Source of the DNA: Shewanella sp. MTB7
GTDB lineage: Bacteria > Pseudomonadota > Gammaproteobacteria > Enterobacterales > Shewanellaceae
Assembly: GCF_027571385.1 (NCBI RefSeq)
Contig: NZ_CP085636.1
Span: 5,628,501-5,692,500 of the forward strand
Length of the DNA stretch: 64,000 bases
Direction of reading: 5' to 3'
Shown piece after piece: positions 36,806 to 45,466 of the stretch; position 1 is the first letter of the stretch, and each line of letters begins with the position of its first letter. A model generated the notes under the pieces. It worked only from the letters and a program-made list of their open reading frames with translations, was not told where the DNA came from and ran no database searches. Made by a program: the position numbers and the translations under genes.

Positions 36806-38818
36806 TTAATAAACATCCCAATGACGAACTTTCCCTACAGTTACAGGTATTACGTCACTCACATCAACAGTAAAGCGGTATACATGACGTGCCTGCTCTA
36901 GACGTTTAGCAGGGTTAAAGAAGCTAAGTTTGACATCCCAGCAGTCTGATCCTGGACGGCAAATAGGGCTACGCTCTACTTCAATTCTGTCTAATTTCAT
37001 GTCTGCTTGTATGGCCTTTGTATAGGCTTCTGAAACTTGAAAAGCATTCGTTGCTGCATAGTTCATTGAACGCTCCTGTGGAGTCGTCCCTAAATTACGA
37101 ACTTCATAGTAAATACGCTCCAAGAAATTCTGAATTCCTTCAATCTTGATAGCATGTAACTCTGCCTTTTTCTTATCTGTTGGACATGCTCCTGCAATCG
37201 CCTCAATGAGCTCATTGGTAGACCAACCATACATACCACGCAGGTCAGGAAATATGAGAGGGACGACTTGTCCATTGAGGAGTGTTTCAGAACCAGAAAT
37301 TAAACCAGGAACAGAAACCCTTTCCATATTATCGAGCAGTTGTGACCTTAGAAGAGCCTTGAGCCTATCGAAGGTATTACTCGCAAACGGACCATAAGGC
37401 TGAATGGCATAAACAACTGTTGCGTCTAGACTTAACGTCCAAATGACATTCGCAGCTGATGCTGGATCTGTTTTAAAGTAATCTAAAACGGCAATTGGAT
37501 CGTTAATATTGATTCCAGATATCTGTTGGAAGGCATCTCTCTTTGTTTCCGTTCCGAAATCAAATCCAATCTGGCCTAACGCATAAGCTTTTTCGGGTTC
37601 TACTTTCGCTTGGTTACAGCCACAATCGGAAGCTTCGACTTCACTCGATTGAATTGCTGACGGGGCATTAGAAACCAGCTCGGGAATAGCGAGCTCAGAT
37701 ATTGCTTGTTGATTTATAGTGACATTAGATTCTGTTACAGCGGTTTCAGATGCCGCAGTGTTAGCTAAAGAATTTTCACTCATGATACTTCTCCTTTGAT
37801 TAATTAGATTGCTAGCTGTTGATATATAAGATTTATTGAGGGTATGACTAACACCGACTTTCGGATTGAATGACGATGGATAGAATTGAGGTATGGCTTG
37901 TTGATTATTTTTTTGCAGTGAAAGAGTTTCTGCAATCTGGGTTTTAATGCTCGAATGAGCTGATGCAATATTCAGTCTACCTCGTAAAATCCGTTGACAA
38001 TCCGCTTCCGACTCAAAATTACAACTTTCGACGGTATCCAATATAGCCGAGCGTACTTTTTGCGGAATTGCGACTAAGCCATTCTTATGTTGTAAGCTTA
38101 ATAACAGTGCTGCGATACCTGAAACTATAGGAGCTGAAAAGCTTGTGCCACTGCGTACAGTCGCCCCGCCCCCAGACTTAGCCCCAAGAACATTCTCCCC
38201 CAAGGCTAATATTCCATTCTCTTGGTAATTGTCTCCCCAATTACTAAACTGCAGCGGTTCGCCATTTTTATCCATCGCACCGACAGTTAAAACAGTCGAA
38301 ATAGATGCTGGTACATGTAAACAACGACAACCGTTGTTACCTGCAGCGGCCACCACCATCACCCCGCTACCGATACATTGTTGGATTGCCTTTTCAAGCA
38401 CAGGTTCAGCACTTCCACTCGATGTTAACTCTCCTCCACTGATGTTTATTATGTCGGCACCATGGGCTAATGCTTGGTTAATTGCTCGAGCTAAATCTAA
38501 CTGGGAGCAGACACGAGATCTGTCATTTGCTGAAGTGTATATAGGAACAATAAGACCGCGACACTGAGGGGCGATACCAAGCACTTCGCTGTCATGCTGA
38601 GCAAAAATAACACTACTAACATGCGTACCGTGTTGAGAGGCAGAATCTAACCCTACTGAACTTTTTGCTATCGTCTCAATTTCACCAATATTCGCACCTC
38701 CAAAACAAGCGTGTGATAGATCCACTGGGCCATCAAGGATAGCGATACAAACAGCTGCATCCCCCTTAGTCTCACTCCATAATCCCTGTAGTCCGGGTAG
38801 TTCAGAAATATTGTTCAT
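36806..38818 (-). CDS. PatA/PatG-family subtilisin-like protease (cyanobactin-maturation type)
   Basis: 670 residues, no signal peptide. The N-terminal S8 domain (about 1-300) has an intact triad: Asp29 in AILDGPVD, His63 in SQHGTHV and Ser226 in SGTSFSAP, with Asn161 in AAAGNNG. A linker (about 300-410) contains CGC. The C-terminal third carries blocks I recognise from cyanobactin PatA/PatG proteins: YALGQIGFDFGTE, WTLSLDATVVYAIQPYGPFA, LRGMYGWSTNELIEA, FLERIYYEVRNLG, RSPICRPGSDCWDVKL and VYRFTVDVSDVIPVTVGKVR. Those proteases cut leader peptides. AGGTGA precedes the ATG. Likely processes the two Cys-rich peptides just downstream. Confidence 0.88.
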   Translation of the reverse strand: MNNISELPGLQGLWSETKGDAAVCIAILDGPVDLSHACFGGANIGEIETIAKSSVGLDSASQHGTHVSSVIFAQHDSEVLGIAPQCRGLIVPIYTSANDRSRVCSQLDLARAINQALAHGADIINISGGELTSSGSAEPVLEKAIQQCIGSGVMVVAAAGNNGCRCLHVPASISTVLTVGAMDKNGEPLQFSNWGDNYQENGILALGENVLGAKSGGGATVRSGTSFSAPIVSGIAALLLSLQHKNGLVAIPQKVRSAILDTVESCNFESEADCQRILRGRLNIASAHSSIKTQIAETLSLQKNNQQAIPQFYPSSFNPKVGVSHTLNKSYISTASNLINQRRSIMSENSLANTAASETAVTESNVTINQQAISELAIPELVSNAPSAIQSSEVEASDCGCNQAKVEPEKAYALGQIGFDFGTETKRDAFQQISGININDPIAVLDYFKTDPASAANVIWTLSLDATVVYAIQPYGPFASNTFDRLKALLRSQLLDNMERVSVPGLISGSETLLNGQVVPLIFPDLRGMYGWSTNELIEAIAGACPTDKKKAELHAIKIEGIQNFLERIYYEVRNLGTTPQERSMNYAATNAFQVSEAYTKAIQADMKLDRIEVERSPICRPGSDCWDVKLSFFNPAKRLEQARHVYRFTVDVSDVIPVTVGKVRHWDVY
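37781..37797 (-). promoter_or_regulatory. Strong internal ribosome-binding site and ATG within the protease gene
   Basis: On the minus strand AAAGGAG stands 7 nt before an in-frame ATG (37783) that opens MSENSLANTAASETAV. The preceding codons come from AT-rich, intergenic-looking sequence. Independent translation of the C-terminal PatG-like part (about 326 residues, to 36806) is therefore possible, or the gene is a fusion of two once-separate ORFs. Confidence 0.5.
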
Positions 38819-39590
38819 ACATCACCTGTTGCTAGCTGAAATTAACGGGGGAACTCCCCCTAACGAACTAGAAGCCAAGATATATTTATACTGCTAAAAA
38901 TAACATTACAGGGTATTACAGCTATCCAAGGCCGTAAACTCATTACCTTAATCCTAATTAGCGGCCTAAGCGCGGTATATTACAAATCCGCAATATGCGT
39001 ATTGAATAAGTATTTCCACTATTTTAATGAACATTTAATTCCCAACATAATGACGAAAACAGTCACTATCATTTATTGAATAAGATAAGTTTTTCACAAT
39101 TATAAATCGAAGAGATTGATAACGAGTATAGAGACGACTGCAAGTCTCAATTTCAAGGAGAGGTAGCTAATTAAAGAAATCTAAATAGTATAAACCCACC
39201 CTATTAGCAGATTATTCATTAATTAATTCATCATACAGCTCGAATTAAAGCTAAATACCAACTTCATACTAACTAAGCAAAATAACGCAATAATGTTTAT
39301 ACCAATCCCACTAATAATATGATCATTCAGCGGGAGTTCAAAGCCCTGTAGGCAAGGCGGATGCTTGAAGCTAATAGTTATTCTATATCGAAAGCCTCTA
39401 ACGTAGCATAAAGGACTTTGGAACCCGCACTACGTGAGCCTCTCAGGTATTCCACTTCTGCTTTGCATTGACTAAAAAGGGAACAACCATTTCTTCATCA
39501 ATGCGCCTTAAATTGAAAAACCTGAGTGGTTCTGAATTGATCACCTATTTAATGGAATTGGTATTATTACATTATTTAATATATACGGAG
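38819..39590. other. Intergenic region (772 bp) containing a repeat element
   Basis: Upstream region of the protease cluster. A small GC-rich inverted repeat (GGGGGAACTCCCCC) lies near 38850, close to the protease start. The right part is filled by the 266-bp element at 39299-39564. No gene was recognised in the remainder. Confidence 0.5.
39299..39564. repeat. MITE-like inverted-repeat element (266 bp)
   Basis: Ends are imperfect inverted repeats of about 27 bp: ATACCAATCCCACTAATAAT... on the left and the complement ATACCAATTCCATTAAATAG... on the right. Same length and terminal ATACCAA as the element at 16123. Part of its interior (AAGGGAACAACCATT) matches that element and the one at 18602 in inverted orientation. 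No coding capacity seen. Confidence 0.75.
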
Positions 39591-40109
39591 TTACTCGACA
39601 GCAGAAAAATCAACGAATATACTCTGACCTGATTGGGGGTAATCTTGAGAATCCCACTGCCCACCTTCATTTTTAAATTGTATATAAACACCATCAACTG
39701 TTTCGGTTACTGTCACACCAGATCTGGTGTCTGTTTGTCCGATTGTCGAAACACTTGTACAGACATCTTCAGTATATAGAATATCCTTAAATGTAGCAGC
39801 ATAACCCCTTTTGGTTGCTCCGACTTTATCGCAAATATAACTATCTATGTTGTTATTGGCAGTAATTTCATAAATTCTAGTTTTATTAGATGACTTTTCT
39901 CTAACGTTAACTTCCATTGTAGTACTAGGGTTTAAATCACAGTTGCCATCTTGAATGGGATTATGATTGCTACAGAAAGCGGTTACAGCATAAAGATCTG
40001 GATTATTGATCAATTGATGTAATGTCACTCTAGTCGCTCTCTTTCCGTCTGCTACCGCGTTAAATGACAACAAACAAATGCTGGTTATTAACAATATTTT
40101 TGATCTCAT
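39591..40109 (-). CDS. Exported protein of unknown function
   Basis: 172 residues with a clean signal peptide (ILLITSICLLSFNAVADG, cleaved after AVA), then four cysteines (in AFCSNHNPIQDGNCD, SYICDK and EDVCTS) that probably form two disulfides in the periplasm. The fold appears beta-rich. I do not recognise a family. It stands alone between a repeat element and the ars operon, with a weak start region, and may belong functionally with the protease cluster, but nothing shows this. Confidence 0.65.
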   Translation of the reverse strand: MRSKILLITSICLLSFNAVADGKRATRVTLHQLINNPDLYAVTAFCSNHNPIQDGNCDLNPSTTMEVNVREKSSNKTRIYEITANNNIDSYICDKVGATKRGYAATFKDILYTEDVCTSVSTIGQTDTRSGVTVTETVDGVYIQFKNEGGQWDSQDYPQSGQSIFVDFSAVE

Positions 40110-40309
40110 GATTAAAATCCATTTATTAAATTAGTAAAGAAACAGATTTCAATCTATATAACAAATATAAAAAATCAATTAACTCATACATACCTGAAAC
40201 AAACCATTTGGATTATACAACCACACTGTTTGGAATAAATATTACTAAACGCATGATTATATAACTTGAGCAACATAGAAAACTATTTTAGCTTGTGTTA
40301 TTAGAATAT

Positions 40310-40345
40310 ATCCATGCTTTGAATTATTTAATTCAAAGCATGGAT
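40310..40345. terminator. Long hairpin downstream of arsJ
   Basis: Perfect 14-bp arms (ATCCATGCTTTGAA / TTCAAAGCATGGAT) around an 8-nt A/T loop, 53 bp after the arsJ stop. The minus-strand continuation is T-rich but not a perfect U-tract, so it is a likely terminator of the ars operon. Confidence 0.6.
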
Positions 40346-40397
40346 CACAGTGGGACCTATTGAAGATTAAATATTTAGGTAAATATAAGTCTTTATT

Positions 40398-41618
40398 TCA
40401 ATGCGGCTGCTTTCTTGGTAAATAAACACTAATCAACGCCGTTATCGCCAACATAGCTGAAGATATCCATAAACAGGCTTCAAGTCCTGCTATTTGAAAC
40501 ACATAGCCAGAAAGTAAAGTGCCTAAAAGTCGTCCCATGGCATTGGCCATATAATAGAAACCAACATCCATGGATACACCGTCATCACTGGCATAACTGA
40601 CAATCAAGTAACTGTGTAGGGAGGAGTTAATCGCAAACACGCCACCGAAGATCATTAACCCTATGATTAAGACCAGTTTTGGTGCAAATGAGACACTCAG
40701 TGCCAGCGCTATAATCGCAGGGATAGTCGTTAACAAACTCGCCCACAGCAAGGCTGTCCGACCATCGGGTAGTTTTCCTTGACGCATCCCTGTCAATCTT
40801 GGCGCTATGGTTTGTACAAAACCATAGGCGATGACCCAGAGAGCCAAAAAGCCACCGACATAATAATGATCCCAACCAAACACACTGGCCAGATATACTG
40901 GCAGAGCAATCACAAACCAGACATCTCTGGCGGCAAATAGAAACAATCTCGCAGCCGATAGAATATTGATGCTGCGACTTTTAGAAAAAATCTCACTGAA
41001 CTTAGGCTTACGCTTAGCCTTACCTAAATCCTTTTTAAGCAGGAATAAGCTCAGCAACCACACTAGTGCCAACACCAGTGCCATACTGCCAACAGCACCA
41101 GTAAAGCCCAACAGAGAAAGCAGTGCCCCCCCTAAGAAAAAGCCAGCACCTTTAAGCGCATTCTTAGACCCGGTTAACCGTGCCACCCACACGTAGAGCT
41201 TGCCCTGTTCACCTTTATTCACCAGCAACTTGATTGAACTCTTCGCGCTCATCTTATTCAGATCTTTAGCGATCCCAGATAAGCCCTGAGCGGCCATGAC
41301 CCAAGCTATAGTCAACATAGATGTTGGTAAGAGCAACATAGACAGGGCTATCACCTGCAGAGCTAAGCCTAAGTTCATGGTGCGATTAAGACCGAACCTT
41401 GCCCCTAGATAACCACCAGCTAAATTAGTCACCACGCCAAAGAACTCATAAAAGAGGAACAACATGGCGATCGCCATCGGTGTATAACCCAACTGATAAA
41501 AGTGCAGCACCACCAGCATCCGCAGTGCGCCATCGGTCAGAGTAAATACCCAATAATTACCCGTTACAACCAGATACTGTTTCACCTGTTCAGGCAAGGC
41601 TTTAAGCTTAGTTAGCAT
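40398..41618 (-). CDS. arsJ: Organoarsenical efflux MFS permease ArsJ
   Basis: 406-residue MFS protein with about 12 membrane helices. The N-terminal GNYWVFTLTDGALRMLVVLHFY and the central SGIAKDLNKMSAKSSIKLLV are typical of ArsJ. ArsJ exports 1-arseno-3-phosphoglycerate, made when the partner GAPDH uses arsenate in place of phosphate; the pair gives arsenate resistance without reductase. The gene follows that GAPDH, but a 14-copy heptamer repeat ends only 13 bp upstream of the ATG, leaving just AGGGA as ribosome-binding site between them. Confidence 0.93.
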   Translation of the reverse strand: MLTKLKALPEQVKQYLVVTGNYWVFTLTDGALRMLVVLHFYQLGYTPMAIAMLFLFYEFFGVVTNLAGGYLGARFGLNRTMNLGLALQVIALSMLLLPTSMLTIAWVMAAQGLSGIAKDLNKMSAKSSIKLLVNKGEQGKLYVWVARLTGSKNALKGAGFFLGGALLSLLGFTGAVGSMALVLALVWLLSLFLLKKDLGKAKRKPKFSEIFSKSRSINILSAARLFLFAARDVWFVIALPVYLASVFGWDHYYVGGFLALWVIAYGFVQTIAPRLTGMRQGKLPDGRTALLWASLLTTIPAIIALALSVSFAPKLVLIIGLMIFGGVFAINSSLHSYLIVSYASDDGVSMDVGFYYMANAMGRLLGTLLSGYVFQIAGLEACLWISSAMLAITALISVYLPRKQPH

Positions 41619-41630
41619 CTAATTTCCCTA

Positions 41631-41729
41631 GTTTCGAGTTTCGAGTTTCGAGTTTCGAGTTTCGAGTTTCGAGTTTCGAGTTTCGAGTTTCGAGTTTCGA
41701 GTTTCGAGTTTCGAGTTTCGAGTTTCGAG
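41631..41729. repeat. Heptanucleotide tandem repeat (14 copies) before arsJ
   Basis: Uninterrupted GTTTCGA repeated 14 times (99 bp), with no internal mismatch visible. It lies in the 197-bp gap between gap and arsJ, within the arsJ untranslated leader. Perfect short repeats of this kind change copy number by slippage. Confidence 0.95.
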
Positions 41730-41815
41730 CAGAAAAGTCTAACAACCATAGAGCAAGCCTCAAGCTATTCAGCTAAGATCTTTGCTTTAGCTTGTAACTC
41801 GCAACTTTCTTAGCT

Positions 41816-42832
41816 TTATCTCGAAAGCTTATCTAAACGCCCTACCATTCTGGCTAATTCCACGGTTCTGTTTGCGTATCCCCACTCGTTGTCATACCAG
41901 ACATAGAGCTTCACCTGAGTGCCGTTAACCACCATGGTCGAAGGTGCATCGATAATGCTTGAACGAGGGTCAGTTTTATAATCAACTGAAACCAGAGGAC
42001 GCTCTTCATAGCCAAGAATATCTTTTAGTTCTCCCTCTGCGGCTGCTTTGAGCAAGGCATTAATTTCGGCCTCCGTCGTCGGGCGGTTTAACTCAAACAC
42101 ACAATCAGTGAGCGAGGCATTCGCCAACGGAACCCTTACAGCATGACCATTGAGCTTGCCTTTAAGTTCAGGGAAGATATGAGTAATGGCGGTAGCCGAT
42201 CCCGTTGTGGTCGGAATAAGACTTAATCCACAGGCGCGAGCACGACGCAGATCTTTATGGGGAGCATCTAGGATAGTTTGAGTATTGGTGATGTCATGAA
42301 TTGTGGTCATTGAGCCATGCTTAATGCCGATGCTCTCATGGATCACTTTCACCACAGGCGCTAAACAGTTAGTGGTACACGAGGCGGCAGTCACGATTGG
42401 ATGAAGCTGCTTATCATAATCTAGATGATTTACGCCCATCACGACATTAAGCACGCCCTCCTCTTTTACCGGCGCAGTTACCACGACTCGCTTAACACCT
42501 TGATCAAGATAAGCTTGCAGTAGCACCTTAGTTTTCATCACGCCAGAGGCTTCGATAACCAGATCGCAGCCTGACCAGTCGGTTTCTGCAATCGCCCTGT
42601 TTCTCGTGGTTGTTATGCGTTTGTCACCGATAACAATATCACTGCCATCATTGACAGCTTCATGCAGCCAGCGACCATGAACTGAATCAAACGTCAGTAG
42701 ATGCGCTAAGGTCTTAGCATCACCGGCTGGATCGTTAATCTGCACAAACTCAACGTCATCCCAATCCCACGCTGCTCTTAATGCCAAACGTCCCATGCGA
42801 CCGAAGCCGTTGATCCCTATCTTGATACTCAT
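41816..42832 (-). CDS. ArsJ-associated glyceraldehyde-3-phosphate dehydrogenase
   Basis: 338-residue GAPDH. NAD fold [18 protein letters not shown], catalytic [10 protein letters not shown] (Cys around 152), [19 protein letters not shown] and the closing [15 protein letters not shown] are intact. In ars operons this isozyme makes 1-arseno-3-phosphoglycerate from glyceraldehyde 3-phosphate and arsenate, for export by ArsJ. Start ATG 42832 chosen because GGCGGAG lies 6 nt upstream and it opens into the fold; ten extra codons upstream lack support. Preceded by arsR, 75 bp away. Confidence 0.93.
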   Translation of the reverse strand: MSIKIGINGFGRMGRLALRAAWDWDDVEFVQINDPAGDAKTLAHLLTFDSVHGRWLHEAVNDGSDIVIGDKRITTTRNRAIAETDWSGCDLVIEASGVMKTKVLLQAYLDQGVKRVVVTAPVKEEGVLNVVMGVNHLDYDKQLHPIVTAASCTTNCLAPVVKVIHESIGIKHGSMTTIHDITNTQTILDAPHKDLRRARACGLSLIPTTTGSATAITHIFPELKGKLNGHAVRVPLANASLTDCVFELNRPTTEAEINALLKAAAEGELKDILGYEERPLVSVDYKTDPRSSIIDAPSTMVVNGTQVKLYVWYDNEWGYANRTVELARMVGRLDKLSR

Positions 42833-42907
42833 ATAAAACTCCGCCTCTACAACTAAAAACACTTAAAATCACATATTCACACTGACAATCGTCAGGTTTA
42901 GCTCACC

Positions 42908-43255
42908 CTACTCACAGCAACTTCTAACTCGCTCAGGCCTATCTCCCATCGATTTCAGGTGAGCAAGATTCTGCTCAATCAGCTCTCCATTGGCCGAGCA
43001 GGTTGCATCTATGACCCTAAGTGCCCACGCTGGCAAATTCGGATTGATACGGTAAAAAATCCACTGCCCTTGACGTTTATCTAGCAACAATCCTGTCTTA
43101 CGTAGCTGAGCTAAATGTCTGGACACCTTAGGTTGGCTCTCTTGCAGCGCTTGCATCAATTCACAAACGCACAGCTCCTCCTCGGCGTTAATTAGCATCA
43201 AGCTACGCAATCGAGTCTCATCACTGAGGGCTTTAAACAGATCCAGAGCAGTCAT
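42908..43255 (-). CDS. arsR: ArsR-family arsenic-responsive repressor
   Basis: 115-residue winged-helix repressor. The metal-sensing motif ELCVCEL at the start of the recognition region carries the paired cysteines of classic ArsR, followed by SQPKVSRHLAQLRKTGLL; more cysteines occur at the C-terminus (SCCE). It releases DNA on binding arsenite. MTALDLFKALSDETRLR at 43255 matches family N-termini; an ATG 12 nt upstream is also possible. The operator lies just upstream. Confidence 0.92.
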   Translation of the reverse strand: MTALDLFKALSDETRLRSLMLINAEEELCVCELMQALQESQPKVSRHLAQLRKTGLLLDKRQGQWIFYRINPNLPAWALRVIDATCSANGELIEQNLAHLKSMGDRPERVRSCCE

Positions 43256-43285
43256 GGTCAATCTCATTAAAATATAAGCAACAAT

Positions 43286-43321
43286 ATATATGGATAATCA
43301 TATATATGTTTATCCATATAT
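43286..43321. promoter_or_regulatory. Candidate ArsR operator (nested palindrome)
   Basis: Perfect 12-bp inverted arms ATATATGGATAA and TTATCCATATAT, with a spacer (TCATATATATGT) that is itself nearly palindromic. Located 31 bp before the arsR start codon, over the expected promoter. Confidence 0.7.
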
Positions 43322-43340
43322 TCAAACTTAATTTATATAG

Positions 43341-43613
43341 CAGAGTGTCGAACTAAAAAAAGTACAGAGAAAGTAACGAGTATCGAGTTAAAGACTGCGC
43401 AGAGGAAAGCAGCGAGTATCGAGTTAAAGACTGCGCAAAGGAAAGCAGCGAGTGTCGAGTTAAAGACTGCGCAGAGGAAAGCAGCGAGTATCGAGTTAAA
43501 GACAGCGCAGAGGAAAGCAACGAGTGTCGAGTTAAAGATAGTACAGAGGAAAGCAGCGAACATCGAGTTAAAGACAGTGTAGAGAAAGTTGCGAGTAACG
43601 AGCTAAAGCTGAG
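43341..43613. repeat. 36-bp tandem repeat array (about eight units)
   Basis: Unit built on GAGTATCGAGTTAAAGACTG followed by CGCAGAGGAAAGCAGC, with period 36 (35 at both ends). Starts of TATC/TGTC lie at 43346, 43381, 43417, 43453, 43489, 43525, 43561 and 43596. Units differ by scattered substitutions. Because 36 is divisible by three, two minus-strand frames stay open, but they lack start signals and are not genes. A detached unit lies at about 43671-43724. There are no spacers, so this is not a CRISPR. Confidence 0.9.
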
Positions 43614-43708
43614 ACAAAATCTCAATACTCTGCAACTTTGGTTTGAACTGCTCATAGCTTAAAGCATTAGTCGCGAGTCGCGGGCTAAAGACAGTGCGGA
43701 GAAAGCTG

Positions 43709-43818
43709 CGAGTAACGAGTTAAAGCTGGATCCTGAGATAAACTCAGGATGACAACAACAAGGCCGTCATGCTGAACTTGTTTCAGTATCCAGCTCTCAT
43801 CTTTTAGCTCGTAACTCG
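43709..43818. repeat. Palindromic REP-like intergenic element
   Basis: GCTGGATCCTGAGATAAACT... at 43725 is mirrored by GTCATGCTGAACTTGTTTCA... at 43766, and outer arms (CGAGTAACGAGTTAAAG / AGCTCGTAACTCG) extend the symmetry. The TGGAT-CTGAA-AAGTTCAG-ATGAC core is a common extragenic palindrome in gammaproteobacteria. It sits downstream of pmbA. Confidence 0.65.
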
Positions 43819-43861
43819 TAGCCAGTAACTCGCAGCTACTCCTAACTTCACTAGCTCAGAA

Positions 43862-45202
43862 TTAATTACCGGCTATCTTCATTTCACTCAGTAATATTCC
43901 ACCGGTGCGGATCGATGAACGCATGTCGCGATCGCTACTTACAGCGACAACATTTTGGAACATATCTTTAAGGTTGCCTGCGATGGTGAACTCTTCAACT
44001 GGATAAAGGATAACGCCATTTTCAACATAGAAACCAGCAGCACCACGAGAGTAGTCTCCAGTGACTGCATTCACACCTTGACCCATCACCTCAGTCACGA
44101 TAATCCCAGTGCCCATCTGCTTAACGAGATCGTCGAACGTCTGGCCTGTATGACCCAAGGTCCAGTTGTATATACCACCAGCATGTCCAGTATTTTTAAG
44201 CCCAAGCTTCCGCGCCGAGTAACTGGTCATTAGGTAAGTCTGAAGTACGCCGTCCTTAATAATGCTTCGATCTTGTGTCGCCACACCTTCGCTGTCATAT
44301 ATGGCGCTGGCTAGTGCCCCTTTAAGATGTGGCTGCTCTTCAATTGAGAACCAATCTGGGAATATTTTAGTGTCGATAGAGTCTAGCAGGAAGCTGGATT
44401 TACGATACAAACTACTGCCGCTAATCGCGCCAATTAGGTGACCCATTAGGCCTGTTGCTATGTCTGGTGCTAATAAAATTGGCAATTTAGTGGTCGCCAT
44501 TTTTCGGCTATCTAAACGACCTAACGTCTTCTCAGATGCCTTTCTTCCCACCTCTTCCGGTGAAAGAAGTTCATTAAAATTACGTGAGATAGTGTAGTCA
44601 TAGTCACGCTGCATGTTGCCATCACTTTCACCGATGACAACACAACTTAAGCTGTAACGAGAGGTCGAAAAACCGTCAAGAAATCCATGGCTATTACCAT
44701 ACACTTTTATGCCTGTATGGGCGTTAGCACTGGCGCCATCAGAATTAGTAATACGGCTGTCAACACTCAACGCAGCCTCTTCGGAACGCGCCGCCAATTC
44801 TGTTAACTGCTCAGCAGAAATATGTTGAGGATGATACAGATCAAGATCGGGAAATTCAGTCGCCATTAATTCGGCTTCAGCCAAGCCATTATAAGGGTCG
44901 CTAGAGGTGAAACGAGCAATATCATCGGCTGCTTTTACCGCAAGTCTAATCGCTTCTGGACTGAGATCTGAAGTCGATGAACTGCCCTTACAACCATTAC
45001 GGAACAGCGTAATACCTAACGCACCATCTTTATTAAACTCTACGGTTTCGACCTCTTTAAGCCGAGTAGATACAGATAATCCTTGCTGTTTGCTAATTGC
45101 AACTTCGGCAGCCGTTGTACCCAGTTTATTGGCATACTCTAGGGCCATAGAAACGGCGTCTTTTAACGAATTTAATTCAAGGTCAATGCTAGCTGTAGTC
45201 AC
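43862..45202 (-). CDS. pmbA: TldE/PmbA protein, partner of TldD protease
   Basis: 446 residues of the TldD/PmbA family, lacking the HExxxH zinc motif as PmbA normally does. With TldD it forms a heterodimeric metalloprotease acting on unfolded or modified peptides, including antitoxins and microcin precursors. Recognisable blocks: LAPDIATGLMGHLIGAISG, TSYSARKLGLKNTGHAGGIYN and GAAGFYVENG. The partner tldD is also in the window at 53753-55201. Confidence 0.95.
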   Translation of the reverse strand: MTTASIDLELNSLKDAVSMALEYANKLGTTAAEVAISKQQGLSVSTRLKEVETVEFNKDGALGITLFRNGCKGSSSTSDLSPEAIRLAVKAADDIARFTSSDPYNGLAEAELMATEFPDLDLYHPQHISAEQLTELAARSEEAALSVDSRITNSDGASANAHTGIKVYGNSHGFLDGFSTSRYSLSCVVIGESDGNMQRDYDYTISRNFNELLSPEEVGRKASEKTLGRLDSRKMATTKLPILLAPDIATGLMGHLIGAISGSSLYRKSSFLLDSIDTKIFPDWFSIEEQPHLKGALASAIYDSEGVATQDRSIIKDGVLQTYLMTSYSARKLGLKNTGHAGGIYNWTLGHTGQTFDDLVKQMGTGIIVTEVMGQGVNAVTGDYSRGAAGFYVENGVILYPVEEFTIAGNLKDMFQNVVAVSSDRDMRSSIRTGGILLSEMKIAGN

Positions 45203-45466
45203 AAATCTGCTCTTTTGTTATCAGGAATTTAGTAAGCATAACAAACCCAATTGCCAATCACATTAAATAACTATCAAAGCAGCCCTAAAGAAGATCAAAG
45301 ACAACTCAAAACCTGCTGCACTATCAATAAAAGTCGCGATATTAAACGACACAGATTAACTCGAGTTTAAGTGAGTGATCACTATCCATTGTAATGCGGA
45401 GGAAGAGATAGGCGATTTTCTCCTAAAATGTTATTATTAACTTAGTATTTTTTAGAGAATTTTTTT

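Noticed and set aside
43341..43613. Regular 36-bp repeats resembling CRISPR spacing.
   Set aside because: Units are contiguous with no unique spacers and no cas genes nearby.
43333..43655. Two long minus-strand ORFs made of 12-residue repeats (FAQSLTRYSLLSS and FNSILAAFLCAV types).
   Set aside because: They are read-through of a 36-bp tandem DNA repeat open in two frames at once, with no ribosome-binding site; not genes.
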